Part shown: positions 8,701 to 18,123 of the stretch, in pieces
Position numbering within the stretch: position 1 is the first letter of the stretch
Layout of the letters: every line of letters starts with the position of its first letter
Assembly (NCBI RefSeq): GCF_049331405.1
Contig: NZ_CP186274.1
Location: 1,674,001 to 1,738,000 of the forward strand
Length of the DNA stretch: 64,000 nucleotides
DNA from: PoT sp049331405
GTDB lineage: Bacteria; Planctomycetota; Planctomycetia; Isosphaerales; Isosphaeraceae
Direction of reading: 5' to 3'
The notes under the pieces: generated by a model
Database searches by the model: none
What the model was told of the DNA's origin: nothing
Seen by the model: only the letters and a program-made list of their open reading frames with translations
Made by a program: the position numbers and the translations under genes

Positions 8701-11700
8701 TCAGGCCTGGGGACGCTGGGAGGCCTGCTCGCGGAGGGATTCGTAGAGCCGCGCGGGGCCGAGGAGGACGTCCTTGATACCCCGGCGCACGGACTCGGAG
8801 CCCAGGGCCTGGGTGCTCATCGCGGTGTGGGCGTCCAGGGCGCTCATGATCGCGTTGAGGAGCTCATTCTTCAGGTCGGGCGAGTTGGCGAACTGCTCCT
8901 TGGTGTTGTTCGTCGCCTGCTGCTGGAGCGTCTCGGATTCGAGGAGCTTGCCCATGATCACGTTATTCACATACACGAGCTTGTCCTGGTCGGTGAGCTC
9001 CCCCTCGAAGAGGTCGTTGACCCGCTTGATGATCTCGTTGAAGAGGGCCTTCTGTTTCTCCTGGACGCTGCCGCTCCCTGCCTCGGTGATCGGGTCGAGC
9101 GGCCGGGTCTCGCCGGCCGCCAGCGACATCGCCCGCTTGCCCTGGCTCCTCAGGTTGTGGTGGGTCAGGACCACACGAGAGAGGTCGATCCCCTCGCGCT
9201 CGCGGCCGAACTCCAGGAGCCGCAGCACCTGCTTGTAGAAGATCGAGCGCTTCTCGATGGCGGTGTTGCCGTAATCGAAGATCTGCGACAGGAACGTGTA
9301 GATGCGCTGGAAGGTCCCCATGTCGGCCTGGAATTGGAGCAGGGCATCCATCTCCTCCTTGGCGGCCTTGGCCTCCCCCTCGTCCTGCCGCTCCTCGGCG
9401 AGCTTCCTGGCCTCCCGCGCGGCCTTGTAGCGCCTCGTGAGCCGGTCGACCACCGGCTCGACCGCGGCGGCCAGCTCCCCTTGCCGGGCGTTCGGCTTCA
9501 TCTCGATGGCGACGACGCGCTCCACCTCGAAGTCGTCATAGTGCCCGGCGGCGTCGAGCTTGGCCCGGAGGTTGTAGACGAGGTTCGGGTCGCTGACGTC
9601 CGCCAGCTCGGCCGTGGTGTAGTAGGTCTTGAAGGCGGCCAGAACCTCCTCGGGCTCGTTGGCGAAGTCCAGGACGTACGTCGTGTCCTTGCCGGGATGG
9701 GCGCGGTTGAGCCGGGAGAGGGTCTGCACGGCCTGGATGCCCGCGAGCCGCTTGTCCACGTACATGCCGCAGAGCAAAGGCTGGTCGAAGCCGGTCTGGA
9801 ACTTGTTGGCGACGAGGAGGATCTGGAACTCGTCGGTGTTGAAGGCCTCGCGGATGTCGCGCCCGCGCAGGTTGGGGTTCAGGGCCTGGCTCGTCTCGGC
9901 GACCGGGTCGGGCCCGGCCTCGTCGTCCTTGACCTCGCCGGAGAAGGCCACGAGCGCGCCGAGCTTGTAGCCCCGATCCTTGATGTACCTGTCGATGGCG
10001 AGCTTCCAGCGCACCGCCTCCTGGCGGCTGCCGACCACCACCATCGCCTTGGCCTTGCCGGAGAGCAGCGGGGCGACGTACTCGCGATAGTGCTCGACGA
10101 TGATCTGGACCTTCTGCGCGATGTTGTAGGGGTGGAGCTTCACCCACCCCATGATCCCGCGCATCGCGGCGCTCTTCTCCACCTCGCGCTCGTCGACCTC
10201 CTTGCCCTGGTGGGCGAGCCGGAAGGCGAGCTTGTAGGTGGTGTAATTGCGGAGCACGTCCAGGATGAACTTCTCCTCGATGGCCTGACGCATCGAGTAG
10301 ACGTGGAACGGGGCGGGGAGGTTGGTCGCCGAGGCCGGGCGGGTCGGGTCGGGACGCCTGCCGAACAACTCCATCGTCTTGGCCTTGGGCGTGGCCGTGA
10401 ACGCAACGTAGGTGAGCTCCGAACTGGCCCGCGCCGCGGTCTCGGCGGCGAGGATGTCCTCAATGCTGACCTCGCCGCCGTCTTTCAGAGCCTCCATCTC
10501 CTCGACGGAGAGCACGGCCTTGAGCTTCTTGGCGGCGTCGCCGGTCTGCGAGCTGTGCGCCTCGTCAGCGATCACGGCGAACCGCTTCCCCTGCGTCGCC
10601 GCGAGCTGGCGGACCCTCTCCAGGGCGAACGGGAACGTCTGGATCGTGCAGACCACGATCTTCTTGTCTCCCGAGAGCGCGTCCTTGAGCTCCTCGCTCT
10701 TGCTCGAGCCCTCCCCCTTGATGCTGGCGACCACCCCGGTGGTCCGCTCGAAGTCGAAGATGGCCTCCTGCAACTGCGTGTCGATCACGTTGCGGTCGGA
10801 GACGACGAGGACCGAGTCGAACAGCTTCCTGTGGTTGGCGTCGTGGAGGTCGGAGAGGAAGTGGGCCGCCCAGGCGATGGAGTTCGTCTTGCCCGAGCCG
10901 GCCGAGTGCTGGATCAGGTACTTGCCGCCGGGCCCTTCCTCCAGGGCCGCCGCCTGGAGCTTGCGCGTGACGTCGAGCTGGTGATAGCGCGGGAAGATCA
11001 GGCGGTCGATCTGCCGCTTCTTGTTCTTGCGGGCGACGAGGTATCGCCCCAGGATCTCGAGCCAGCCGTGACGCTCCCAGACCTCCTCCCAGAGATAGGC
11101 GGTGCGGTGCCCCCCCCTGGGGTTCACGGGGTTCCCCGCGCCGCCGTTGTCCCCCTTGTTGAACGGGAGGAAGACGGAGCTGGAGCCGTCGAGCCGGGTC
11201 GTCATGTAGACTTCGCGGTTGCTGACGGCGAAGTGGACCAGGGCCCCGCCGGGGAACGAGAGCAGGGGTTCGGCGGCCTGGCCCTTCGACCTCGGGAGGC
11301 GGTCGAGCCGATACTGGTCGATCGCGTCGCCGACGGACTGCGTGAAGTCGGTCTTGAGCTCGGCGGTGGCCACCGGCAGGCCGTTGAGGAAGAGGACGAG
11401 GTCGATGCAATTCTCGCCGTGGAGCGAGTACCGCACCTGCCTCACGACCCGGAGCCGGTTGGCCTCATACCGCGCCATGATCTCGGGGTTGAGGGCCAGC
11501 GCCGGCTTGAACTGAGCCAGCGTCAGCTTGTCGCGGAGCCCGAGCATCTCGATCCCGTGCCGCAGCACGTCGAGCGTGCCGCGCTGGTCGATCTGGTCGC
11601 GGAGCCGGTTCAGCAGGGTGTCTTCGGCCTGCGTCCCGTGGTTCTTCTCGATCGCCTCCCAGGCCTTCGGCTGCGTGGCCTTCACCCAGGCGAGCACGTC

Positions 11701-11823
11701 TCCGGGGAACAGCGCCCTGGCCCGGTCGTACTTCGCCGCATCCCCCTCGGCGTAGAGCCACCCGCTGGCGGCGAGCCGCTCGCAGATCTCGACCTCGAAG
11801 TTGATCTCCGTGTGCAGGCTCAT
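8701..11823 (-). CDS. hsdR: Type I restriction enzyme, R (motor and endonuclease) subunit
   Basis: This is the DNA-translocating and cleaving subunit of a type I restriction-modification complex (R2M2S1), 1040 residues, a normal length. The N-terminal nuclease shows the PD-(D/E)xK pattern (an Asp in CIDLVLFLNG, then AELK near residue 155). The SF2 motor follows, with Walker A HSAGSGKT near residues 305-312, the DEAH box (ADEAHSS) near 418 and a helicase C-terminal half (QTGFDQPLLCGMYVDKRL). A helical C-terminal region ends the protein and would bind the methyltransferase core. Start ATG 11823 overlaps the hsdS stop by 4 nt, so translation is probably coupled. It is the last gene of the hsdM-hsdS-hsdR operon. 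Restriction activity would need a working HsdM, which is frameshifted here. Confidence 0.95.
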   Translation of the reverse strand: MSLHTEINFEVEICERLAASGWLYAEGDAAKYDRARALFPGDVLAWVKATQPKAWEAIEKNHGTQAEDTLLNRLRDQIDQRGTLDVLRHGIEMLGLRDKLTLAQFKPALALNPEIMARYEANRLRVVRQVRYSLHGENCIDLVLFLNGLPVATAELKTDFTQSVGDAIDQYRLDRLPRSKGQAAEPLLSFPGGALVHFAVSNREVYMTTRLDGSSSVFLPFNKGDNGGAGNPVNPRGGHRTAYLWEEVWERHGWLEILGRYLVARKNKKRQIDRLIFPRYHQLDVTRKLQAAALEEGPGGKYLIQHSAGSGKTNSIAWAAHFLSDLHDANHRKLFDSVLVVSDRNVIDTQLQEAIFDFERTTGVVASIKGEGSSKSEELKDALSGDKKIVVCTIQTFPFALERVRQLAATQGKRFAVIADEAHSSQTGDAAKKLKAVLSVEEMEALKDGGEVSIEDILAAETAARASSELTYVAFTATPKAKTMELFGRRPDPTRPASATNLPAPFHVYSMRQAIEEKFILDVLRNYTTYKLAFRLAHQGKEVDEREVEKSAAMRGIMGWVKLHPYNIAQKVQIIVEHYREYVAPLLSGKAKAMVVVGSRQEAVRWKLAIDRYIKDRGYKLGALVAFSGEVKDDEAGPDPVAETSQALNPNLRGRDIREAFNTDEFQILLVANKFQTGFDQPLLCGMYVDKRLAGIQAVQTLSRLNRAHPGKDTTYVLDFANEPEEVLAAFKTYYTTAELADVSDPNLVYNLRAKLDAAGHYDDFEVERVVAIEMKPNARQGELAAAVEPVVDRLTRRYKAAREARKLAEERQDEGEAKAAKEEMDALLQFQADMGTFQRIYTFLSQIFDYGNTAIEKRSIFYKQVLRLLEFGREREGIDLSRVVLTHHNLRSQGKRAMSLAAGETRPLDPITEAGSGSVQEKQKALFNEIIKRVNDLFEGELTDQDKLVYVNNVIMGKLLESETLQQQATNNTKEQFANSPDLKNELLNAIMSALDAHTAMSTQALGSESVRRGIKDVLLGPARLYESLREQASQRPQA

Positions 11824-13172
11824 GCCGCCTCCTCCTCGTCATTCACGAGGCCCCGCACGTCGATCTTGCCTGTGACGGCTGCGGAAATCAACGCCGTGCG
11901 GCGTTCCTGGAGGAGGTCGATGGCGCGTTGGGCTTCGGCGGTGAGGGTGTCAATCTTTGTGGTTTCGTTATTGATGTGAACTATGATTTGTTTCTGCTCA
12001 GAAATAGGCGGCCTGCATATGAGGAATTCGCGAATCGTTTCCTGGCCAATCTTCTTCATCGACGCACTTGTGCCCGTCGCGTCCCGTTCGATTTGATACC
12101 GCAGATACGCGGAGCGTAATGAGTGAACAAGAAATTCTGGAATGACGAATTCTGGTCTCGCGTGGAATCTGTAAAGCAGGTCACACAAGAGAAGTTTCGG
12201 CCGCACTTGCTTGACCAGGGTGGCCATACCGACCAGATCGCGAGTATTACCCCTGCTCATGAGGATATCACCAGGGCGGATCTCATATTCGACGAGCGGT
12301 GACACCTCTATTGGTAGTGCTTTTTGTTCATTCGGGTCGAATTCATTGCGATTGCCACAGCCGACTTTCAGAACTCCCCATTCGCCTTCCAAAGCAGGTT
12401 CATTATCGCATTGCGGTGACCACCCCTGTTCAATCCGTGTTATGCAATGCTTCAATTGCTCGACTTTCCAATCCTCGGGTAGATCTCCAAGCCATTCGAT
12501 GCCGGAAGGTTTCATCGGGGCATCGGGATTCAGTCCCTTGGTGACGGCGTGGGAGATGACGGCCTGACGCTTTTCCTTCAGCAACTCAATCAATCGCCGC
12601 TGCTCTGCCACCAACGCATCGATCTTAGCCGTCTCTCGACCTAGAAAGATGGAGATTGCAAATTGCTCTCTGACTGCTGGGCATGCGAAAGATACGGCTT
12701 TTAACGATTCTCGATTAATCTTTGGCATGGCGACGCGCTCGGATTCGAGCACAGCAAATGCTGAGAATTCCTCAGTTAACATCAGCCAATAAAGAAAAGA
12801 ATTGGTCAAACCTGAATGTGATCGCAGGGGATACATGTCTGCGCTGCAAAGGCAATCTTGAGGTGCAATGCAGACTTTGCGAAGTGATGGGCGAATCTTG
12901 CTGTAGACCACATCGCCGGCCCTACATAAATATTTGCCGCTTTCCGCGCTCTGATCGGAGGCAGTTTCGAGGTATAGCAGCCTTCCTGTGTTTGATTCTA
13001 TGTGGTTTGGAGTAATGAGAAGCATGTTAGAATATTCGTTGTCCTCGGGATCTACTTGCCCTTCTGCTATGCTGACGCACCTTTGAAATCGCAGTATTGT
13101 CCAATGTGAGGGAATCGAATCTAACCATTCTACGCCACTGGCTTTGGACTTCGCGTATTTCGGAAAGCTCAT
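11820..13172 (-). CDS. hsdS: Type I restriction-modification specificity subunit
   Basis: HsdS (450 residues) carries the two target-recognition domains that fix the bipartite DNA site for both methylation and cleavage. The sequence shows two TRD-type halves (about residues 15-190 and 220-420). Each is followed by a conserved helical spacer: IELLKEKRQAVISHAVTKGL and IDLLQERRTALISAAVTGKI. The first TRD begins PSHWTILRFQRCVSIAEG and the second LPEDWKVEQLKHCITRIEQG, the usual TRD entry motif. The DNA of both TRDs is clearly more AT-rich than hsdM and hsdR, as expected for variable domains exchanged between strains. The gene overlaps hsdM upstream (13169-13172) and hsdR downstream (11820-11823) by 4 nt each. 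Confidence 0.95.
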   Translation of the reverse strand: MSFPKYAKSKASGVEWLDSIPSHWTILRFQRCVSIAEGQVDPEDNEYSNMLLITPNHIESNTGRLLYLETASDQSAESGKYLCRAGDVVYSKIRPSLRKVCIAPQDCLCSADMYPLRSHSGLTNSFLYWLMLTEEFSAFAVLESERVAMPKINRESLKAVSFACPAVREQFAISIFLGRETAKIDALVAEQRRLIELLKEKRQAVISHAVTKGLNPDAPMKPSGIEWLGDLPEDWKVEQLKHCITRIEQGWSPQCDNEPALEGEWGVLKVGCGNRNEFDPNEQKALPIEVSPLVEYEIRPGDILMSRGNTRDLVGMATLVKQVRPKLLLCDLLYRFHARPEFVIPEFLVHSLRSAYLRYQIERDATGTSASMKKIGQETIREFLICRPPISEQKQIIVHINNETTKIDTLTAEAQRAIDLLQERRTALISAAVTGKIDVRGLVNDEEEAA

Positions 13173-14910
13173 TTCGTCAGCCCTCCAATCATCTTCAAGA
13201 TCCGATCCGTAACACCCTTCAACTCGGCGTCGATCTCCGCGAGCGGGCGGGGGGGCTTGAAGACGTAGAAATGCCGGTTGAAGGGGATCTCATAGCCGAC
13301 CTTCGTCTTCTCGTGGTCGATCCAGGCGTCGGGGGCGTGCGGCTTGACCTCGCGTTCGAAGTAGGCCTCGACGTCCTCATCGAGCGGGACGTTCTCGGTG
13401 TCGCGGAGGCTGGAATCGGGCTGGAGCTTGCCCTTCTGCTTGCCCTTGGTGCCGACGACGGCCTTGCCGGCCTCGTCGCGGAGCGGGCGTTCGACGGTGA
13501 TCGTCCGGTAGCCGAAGTCGGTGTTCTTGAAGATCCGGCTGATCGGCACGCCGTCGCGGGTGACCTCCCGGCATTCGCCGAACAGGCGGGTGATGTCGTC
13601 GATGTGCTCGGGGCTCAGCTCCTTGCGCTTGCTCCCCAGGCTCTTGCGCATCTTCTGCCAGAAGGAGCTTGCGTCGATCAGTTGCAGCTTGCCCTTGCGA
13701 GGCTCGGGCTTGCGGTTGCTGACGATCCAGACATAGGTGCTGATGCCCGTGTTATAGAACATATCCGTGGGCAGGCCGATGATGGCCTCGACGAGGTCGT
13801 TCTCGAGCAGGTAGCGGCGGATCTCGCTCTCGCCCGAGCCGGCCCCGCCGGTGAAGAGGGGGGAGCCGTTCAGGACGATGCCGAACCGGCTCCCCCCTGG
13901 GCGGCCGGCTGCATCTTGGAGAGCAGGTGGAGCAGGAAGAGGAGCGAGCCGTCGCTGATGCGCGGCAGGCCGGGGCCGAATCGGCCGTTGTAGCCCTGCT
14001 GCTCGTGCTCCTTGCGGATCTCCTTCTCGATCTTCTTCCACTCGACCCCGAACGGGGGGTTGGAGAGCATGTAGTCGAACCGCTTGCCGGGCAGGCCGTC
14101 GTTCGAGAGGGTGTTCCCGAAGATGATGTTGGCGATGTCCTGCCCCTTGATGAGCATGTCGGCCTTGCAGATGGCGTAAGACTCGGGGTTCAGCTCCTGC
14201 CCGTACATGACGAGCCGGGCCCCCGCGTTCATGCTGGCCAGGTGCTCGCCCCCCTCGGAGAGCATGCCGCCGGTGCCGGCCGTGGGGTCGTAGAGCGAGC
14301 GCACCACCCCCGGCTTGGTCAGCGCGGCGTCGTCCTCGATGAAGATCAGGTTGACCATGAGCCTGATGACTTCGCGGGGCGTGAAGTGCTCCCCGGCCGT
14401 CTCGTTGGAGAGCTCGGCGAACTTGCGGATCAGCTCCTCGAAGACCGCCCCCATCTGGGCGTTGCTGACGACCTCGGGATGCAGGTCGATGTTCGCGAAC
14501 TTCTCGGCCACGAGGTAGAGCAGCCCCGCCCGCGAGAGCCGGTCGATCTGCGTGTGGAAGTCGAAGGATTCGAAGATGTTCCGCACCGAGGGGGAGAACG
14601 CCTGGATGTAGGCGAAGAGGTTCTCCTTGATGTGGTCGGCGTCCCCCATCAGCCGCTTCATGTCGAGCGGCGAGGCGTTGTAGAAGAGCTGCCCCGACTT
14701 CCGCAGCAGGAATTGCTCGGGATCCAGCCCCGCCTTCTCCCTGAGCGCCAGCTCGGCGAGGACGGCGGCCTTGGTCGTCTCGAGCACGCAGTCGAGCCGC
14801 CGGAGCACGGTGAAGGGGAGGATCACCTTGCCGTATTCCGACTGCTTGTAGTCGCCCCGGAGCAGGTCGGCGACGGACCAGATGAACGACGAAAGATTGG
14901 TTTCGGCCAT
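13169..14910 (-). pseudogene. hsdM: Type I DNA methyltransferase subunit, frameshifted at a G6 tract
   Basis: HsdM is the N6-adenine methyltransferase of the complex. The start is set at ATG 14910 (MAETNLSSFIWSVADLLRGD), the usual HsdM opening; an in-frame ATG at 15048 adds an unrelated extension. Motif I (DPTAGTGGML) is near residue 206 and the catalytic NPPF near 281. The first frame ends just after KMQPAAQGG, and the family sequence continues in the next frame as SRFGIVLNGSPLFTGGAGSG and on to the stop at 13169. The break is at a run of six G (plus-strand C6, 13892-13897); seven would restore an uninterrupted protein of about 580 residues. Either the assembly dropped a base, the gene is inactivated, or the tract is a phase-variation switch. 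The rest of the operon looks intact, which favours a recent or artefactual change. Confidence 0.85.
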
Positions 14911-15398
14911 GAATCGATCGGGGGTCACCGTGAACTCAGGGTGCCATTGCTTGACGCTTGTTGGATCAATGGCGGGGGTAACGCGGCTGGGGCGGGCCTC
15001 GTCGAAGCCCGCATGATAGCAACCCGATGGGATGGCGATAAGGGGCAAGGCCGACGGGCGGGGGGGATTCGGGGGCGTCGCGGAGTCCGCCGGAGCCCGG
15101 CCGAACTCGCCACGAGATCAGGACTTATGGCTTCGGGGCGGGGGACAGCCTCGCCTGGTCGCGGGCCGAGTTTCGGGCCTTGCCGGGGTCCTCGCGTCGT
15201 GCCTCGGGGATCGGGGCGACTCGCCCGGGGCACGCCCGGTTCCCCGGACGGTTGGCGGCGGCCCTGGCGCCGGGGCGCGAAGGGATCGCCGGGAGGGACT
15301 TGCAAACACATGCACCCATTGTCGATGCTGTAGAATAGGAGATGGCTGATGGATCGGCGGCCCGACTCGCCGCCCCGGCTTCCCAAGGAGACTCCACC
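14911..15398. promoter_or_regulatory. Divergent intergenic region between hsdM and a secreted-protein gene
   Basis: This region of 488 bp separates two divergent genes, so promoters for both should lie here. I see no clear -35/-10 pair, tRNA or repeat. A strong ribosome binding site, AAGGAG at 15384-15389, belongs to the rightward gene. Longer frames crossing this region have no recognisable protein content. Confidence 0.3.
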
Positions 15399-15839
15399 AT
15401 GTATCGGCCCGCACTCTTGAGCCTGGCCCTGGTATTCGGCCTCGGCTCGAACGGCTATTCCCAGGCCCACGGCCATGGTTCCGGCCATGCCCAGGGGCAC
15501 AATGCTCATCATAATGGGGGCTTCGGCCTCGGCGCCGTTAGCGGGAGCATCATCGGCGGCAGCGGCTACGGATCCTACGGGGTTGGCGTCTCGCCTTACG
15601 GCGGGATCGGCACGGGCGGCTTCGGCTACTCGGGCTTAGGTTACGGCGGCGGCTATGGTTATGGTTATGGAGCCGGCTACGGATCGGGCAATGGTTATGG
15701 CTACGGCGGCTCCTACGGCGCGGGCTATGGCGGCTACTCGGGCTACGGCGGCTACTCGGGCTACGGCGGCTACGGGCAGACGTACGGTGGCGTGGGTCCG
15801 CTCATGAATTCGATCATGGGCTCCACCGGCGGTTGGTGA
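15399..15839 (+). CDS. Secreted Gly/Tyr/His-rich low-complexity protein
   Basis: This encodes 146 residues. ATG 15399 (MYRPALLSLALVFGLGS) is chosen because AAGGAG lies 10 nt upstream and a signal peptide begins there, with probable cleavage after about residue 21. The mature part starts with a His-rich stretch (HGHGSGHAQGHNAHH) that could bind metal ions. It continues as Gly/Tyr repeats (GYGYG, GYSGYGGYSGYGGYG) and ends in a short hydrophobic tail (LMNSIMGSTGGW). Sequences of this kind are seen in surface or matrix proteins, but the composition alone does not prove a role. No close neighbour suggests a pathway. Confidence 0.65.
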   Translation: MYRPALLSLALVFGLGSNGYSQAHGHGSGHAQGHNAHHNGGFGLGAVSGSIIGGSGYGSYGVGVSPYGGIGTGGFGYSGLGYGGGYGYGYGAGYGSGNGYGYGGSYGAGYGGYSGYGGYSGYGGYGQTYGGVGPLMNSIMGSTGGW

Positions 15840-15978
15840 GACGCCCGGGGATGGCCGCTCGGACTTCGGCTTGCGCCGGCGCCTCGTTGACCGCGATCAT
15901 CCGGTCTGCGAGGCTCGTCATCGTCCTTGCGTCAGCGTGAGAGAATCATGTGGAGATGACGAGATCGAGAACATCGCC

Positions 15979-16422
15979 ATGTCGAGGCCTCCCGAGGTTC
16001 TGATCGCGGCCATCCGGGACTTCGAACCGGACGACGGCAACTGGCTTGCTCTGAACGGTCTCCTGGACGAGTTGACCCGATCCGAGGCCGGCGGTCGGGG
16101 GATCGAGGCCATGCTCTCGCTCCTCGAGAAGTATCCCGCGGACGACGGGACGGGCGTCTTCTGGTCCATCGTCCATGGGGTCGAGTCGCTCGCGGGATAC
16201 GAGCCCGCCCTGGTCGAATCCGTGCGGCGGACCCCGGCCGAGTTCTCGGTCTTGATGGTCGGGCGGATGCTCAACGCCGGGGAAGTCGAGGTCGGCGGCG
16301 TCCGGCTCCTGCCGCTCATCCGAGGGGTGGCGGAGATGCCGGAGATCGCCCCGACCATTCGGCGCATGGCCCGGAGGTTCACCGACGCGCATGCGAGTTC
16401 CGATTCGTCCGGCGCCGGCTGA
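15979..16422 (+). CDS. Hypothetical small alpha-helical protein, possibly immunity-like
   Basis: This encodes 147 residues from ATG 15979 (MSRPPEVLIAAIRDFEP). The sequence is acidic, soluble and probably all helical, with a block GVFWSIVHGVESLAGYEPAL followed by VGRMLNAGEVEVGG. That block reminds me of small immunity proteins of polymorphic toxin systems and of orphan HEAT-like proteins, but I cannot name a family with confidence. There is no toxin gene beside it; the neighbours are a secreted low-complexity protein and a coiled-coil protein on the other strand. An upstream in-frame start near 15871 would add a Cys-rich segment that looks untranslated. Confidence 0.55.
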   Translation: MSRPPEVLIAAIRDFEPDDGNWLALNGLLDELTRSEAGGRGIEAMLSLLEKYPADDGTGVFWSIVHGVESLAGYEPALVESVRRTPAEFSVLMVGRMLNAGEVEVGGVRLLPLIRGVAEMPEIAPTIRRMARRFTDAHASSDSSGAG

Positions 16423-16524
16423 CGGGGCGGGCGCCCGCGGGCCCTCCGGCTCCGGTTCATCGGCGACGGATAGGAAGACTCTGCCCCGTCCGGCGCCCGG
16501 GCCGAAGTCGTCCTCCCCGCAGGA

Positions 16525-17250
16525 TCAGCGGAAGCCGCCGCCCATTCCTCCCATGCCGACTCCCGTGCTCTGCAACGATCCGACTTCCTCCTGATTGACC
16601 TTGAGGCGCTTGCCGAGGTCGATGAACCGCGACTTGATCTTGTCCAGCTTTTTGCGGGCCTCCTCGGCTTGAGGGCGCTTGGCCTCGTCGTCGGCCGCGG
16701 CCTGCTCGGCGGCGGCCACCGCGTTGATGCTGTCGTTCAGCGGGTCCTGCAGGAGCCCGATCTGGGCCTGGAGGAGTTGGACCTCCACCTGGGCCTTCTC
16801 CAACTTCTCGATCTGCTCCTCGCGGTCGACCTTCGGGGCCGAGGCCGCCGCCTGGGCCCTGTTGACGCCCGCCTTGAGGGCCTCGGCGCGGATCTTCTTC
16901 AGCTCGGCGTCGCGTTCGGTGATCGTCTTCTTCAGCTCGGCGATGTAGGCCGCGAGTTCCTTCTTCTCATTCTCCTCCCGCCTCGGCGACCGGCCGCCCC
17001 CCAGGAACTGATGCATGGCGTCCTTGCGCTGCATCGTCAACGCCTCCTTCAGGGAGGCCTTGTCGACCTCCTGCTCGATCTCTAGCAACTCCTGATCGAT
17101 GGGCTTGTTCTGCATGCCGCCCATGCCTCCTCCCATGCCGCCCATGCCTCCTCCCATGCCCCCCATGCCTCCTCCCATGCCCCCCATCTGGGCCGAGGCC
17201 GGGCCGCAGGCGAAGAGGACCAACGCGAACGTGGCCAGGTACTTGAGCAT
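16525..17250 (-). CDS. Secreted coiled-coil protein with Gly-Met repeats
   Basis: This encodes 241 residues. A clear signal peptide (MLKYLATFALVLFACGPASA) leads into an MGGMGGGMGGMGGG repeat of about 25 residues. From about residue 50 to 225 the protein is rich in Glu, Lys, Ala and Leu with heptad character (KELAAYIAELKKTITERDAE, RLKVNQEEVGSLQS), so it probably forms a long coiled coil. The end repeats the glycine-methionine motif (GMGGMGGGFR). It is exported, perhaps to the cell envelope. I do not recognise a family, and the gene stands alone on its strand. Confidence 0.65.
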   Translation of the reverse strand: MLKYLATFALVLFACGPASAQMGGMGGGMGGMGGGMGGMGGGMGGMQNKPIDQELLEIEQEVDKASLKEALTMQRKDAMHQFLGGGRSPRREENEKKELAAYIAELKKTITERDAELKKIRAEALKAGVNRAQAAASAPKVDREEQIEKLEKAQVEVQLLQAQIGLLQDPLNDSINAVAAAEQAAADDEAKRPQAEEARKKLDKIKSRFIDLGKRLKVNQEEVGSLQSTGVGMGGMGGGFR

Positions 17251-17498
17251 CTCGCAACTCCCTCGGGGATGTGTGGAAGTCCCAATCTTATCAGGGCCGT
17301 TCGTCGGACGTCAGCGACCGCCTGCCCGAAAATTCCCGTGAGATCGACACGATCGGACGTGTTGAGCACTTGTTGATCAAACGAACCGCACTTCCCGCCC
17401 CCGGCCGATCCCTGTATCCTCCGAAGGCACTCGGAGCCTCGTCCTTAACCAACATATGACGGTTTGGGGCCGACGTTGTGACTGGGGAGGATCTCGAC

Positions 17499-18038
17499 AT
17501 GCTCTCGACTCTCGTCGCGCTGACGCTCGCCATACCGTCCTTCGCGGACGACGCGAGGCCGAGCAAGGCCGTCCCCGTCGGCCTGACCGCCTTCATCCCC
17601 AGGCCCCACACCAAGGCCGTCCCACGCGCGGGGGACCTCAAGGCATCGCCTTTCCCCGGCTTCCAGCGCCTCCTGGACCGCCCCGACGCGCCGGTCCACA
17701 CCCGGATCGTCGCGGCGAAGTCGCTCGCCCAGCTCGGCGATCCGCGAGGCCTCCGCATCCTCTTCGAGCACGCCACGTCGAACGTCGCCTCCGACCGCCT
17801 CCTGGCGAACGCCGGCCTGAAGGCCGCCACCGGCAAGGACCTCGCCGACTTCGGCGGCCACGACTTCGGCGAGCGGTACTATAGGCTCGGCGTCGGAGCC
17901 CACACGTTCCGGTTCACCGAAGAGCCCGTCGTCCTCGCCGAGAACCGGGTCAAGCGCCACGCCTCCGCCGCCGCCTTCGCCCGCTGGCTCAAGTCCGACC
18001 GCCCCGCACTCTACCAGGTCCTCGCAAATGACGATTGA
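17499..18038 (+). CDS. Secreted HEAT-like hypothetical protein
   Basis: This encodes 179 residues. ATG 17499 (MLSTLVALTLAIPSFADD) is preferred over GTG 17478 because GGGGAGG lies 8 nt upstream and it starts directly with a signal peptide. The mature part has one HEAT-like pair (VHTRIVAAKSLAQLGDPRGLRILFEHATS) and then a region ending FTEEPVVLAENRVKRHASAAAFARWLK. The protein is too short for a full solenoid. It probably acts outside the cytoplasm, like the other anchored HEAT proteins of the window, but I see no enzyme motif and no operon partner. Confidence 0.6.
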   Translation: MLSTLVALTLAIPSFADDARPSKAVPVGLTAFIPRPHTKAVPRAGDLKASPFPGFQRLLDRPDAPVHTRIVAAKSLAQLGDPRGLRILFEHATSNVASDRLLANAGLKAATGKDLADFGGHDFGERYYRLGVGAHTFRFTEEPVVLAENRVKRHASAAAFARWLKSDRPALYQVLANDD

Positions 18039-18123
18039 TGATACCAGCAATCGATGACGTGTCGAGGGGGTCGCGGAGCCGAGGCCTCGGTCGGACGAGG
18101 GCCATCGGACCGAATTCGAAATC

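Noticed and set aside
8827..11979. Long plus-strand open frame of about 1050 codons opposite hsdR
   Set aside because: It is the complementary strand of a clearly real hsdR gene; its protein is Leu/Glu/Asp/Arg-rich with no domain, which is typical for antisense frames in GC-rich DNA.
13927..15333. Plus-strand frame of 468 codons opposite hsdM
   Set aside because: It is antisense to the methylase and low in complexity, with no recognisable fold.
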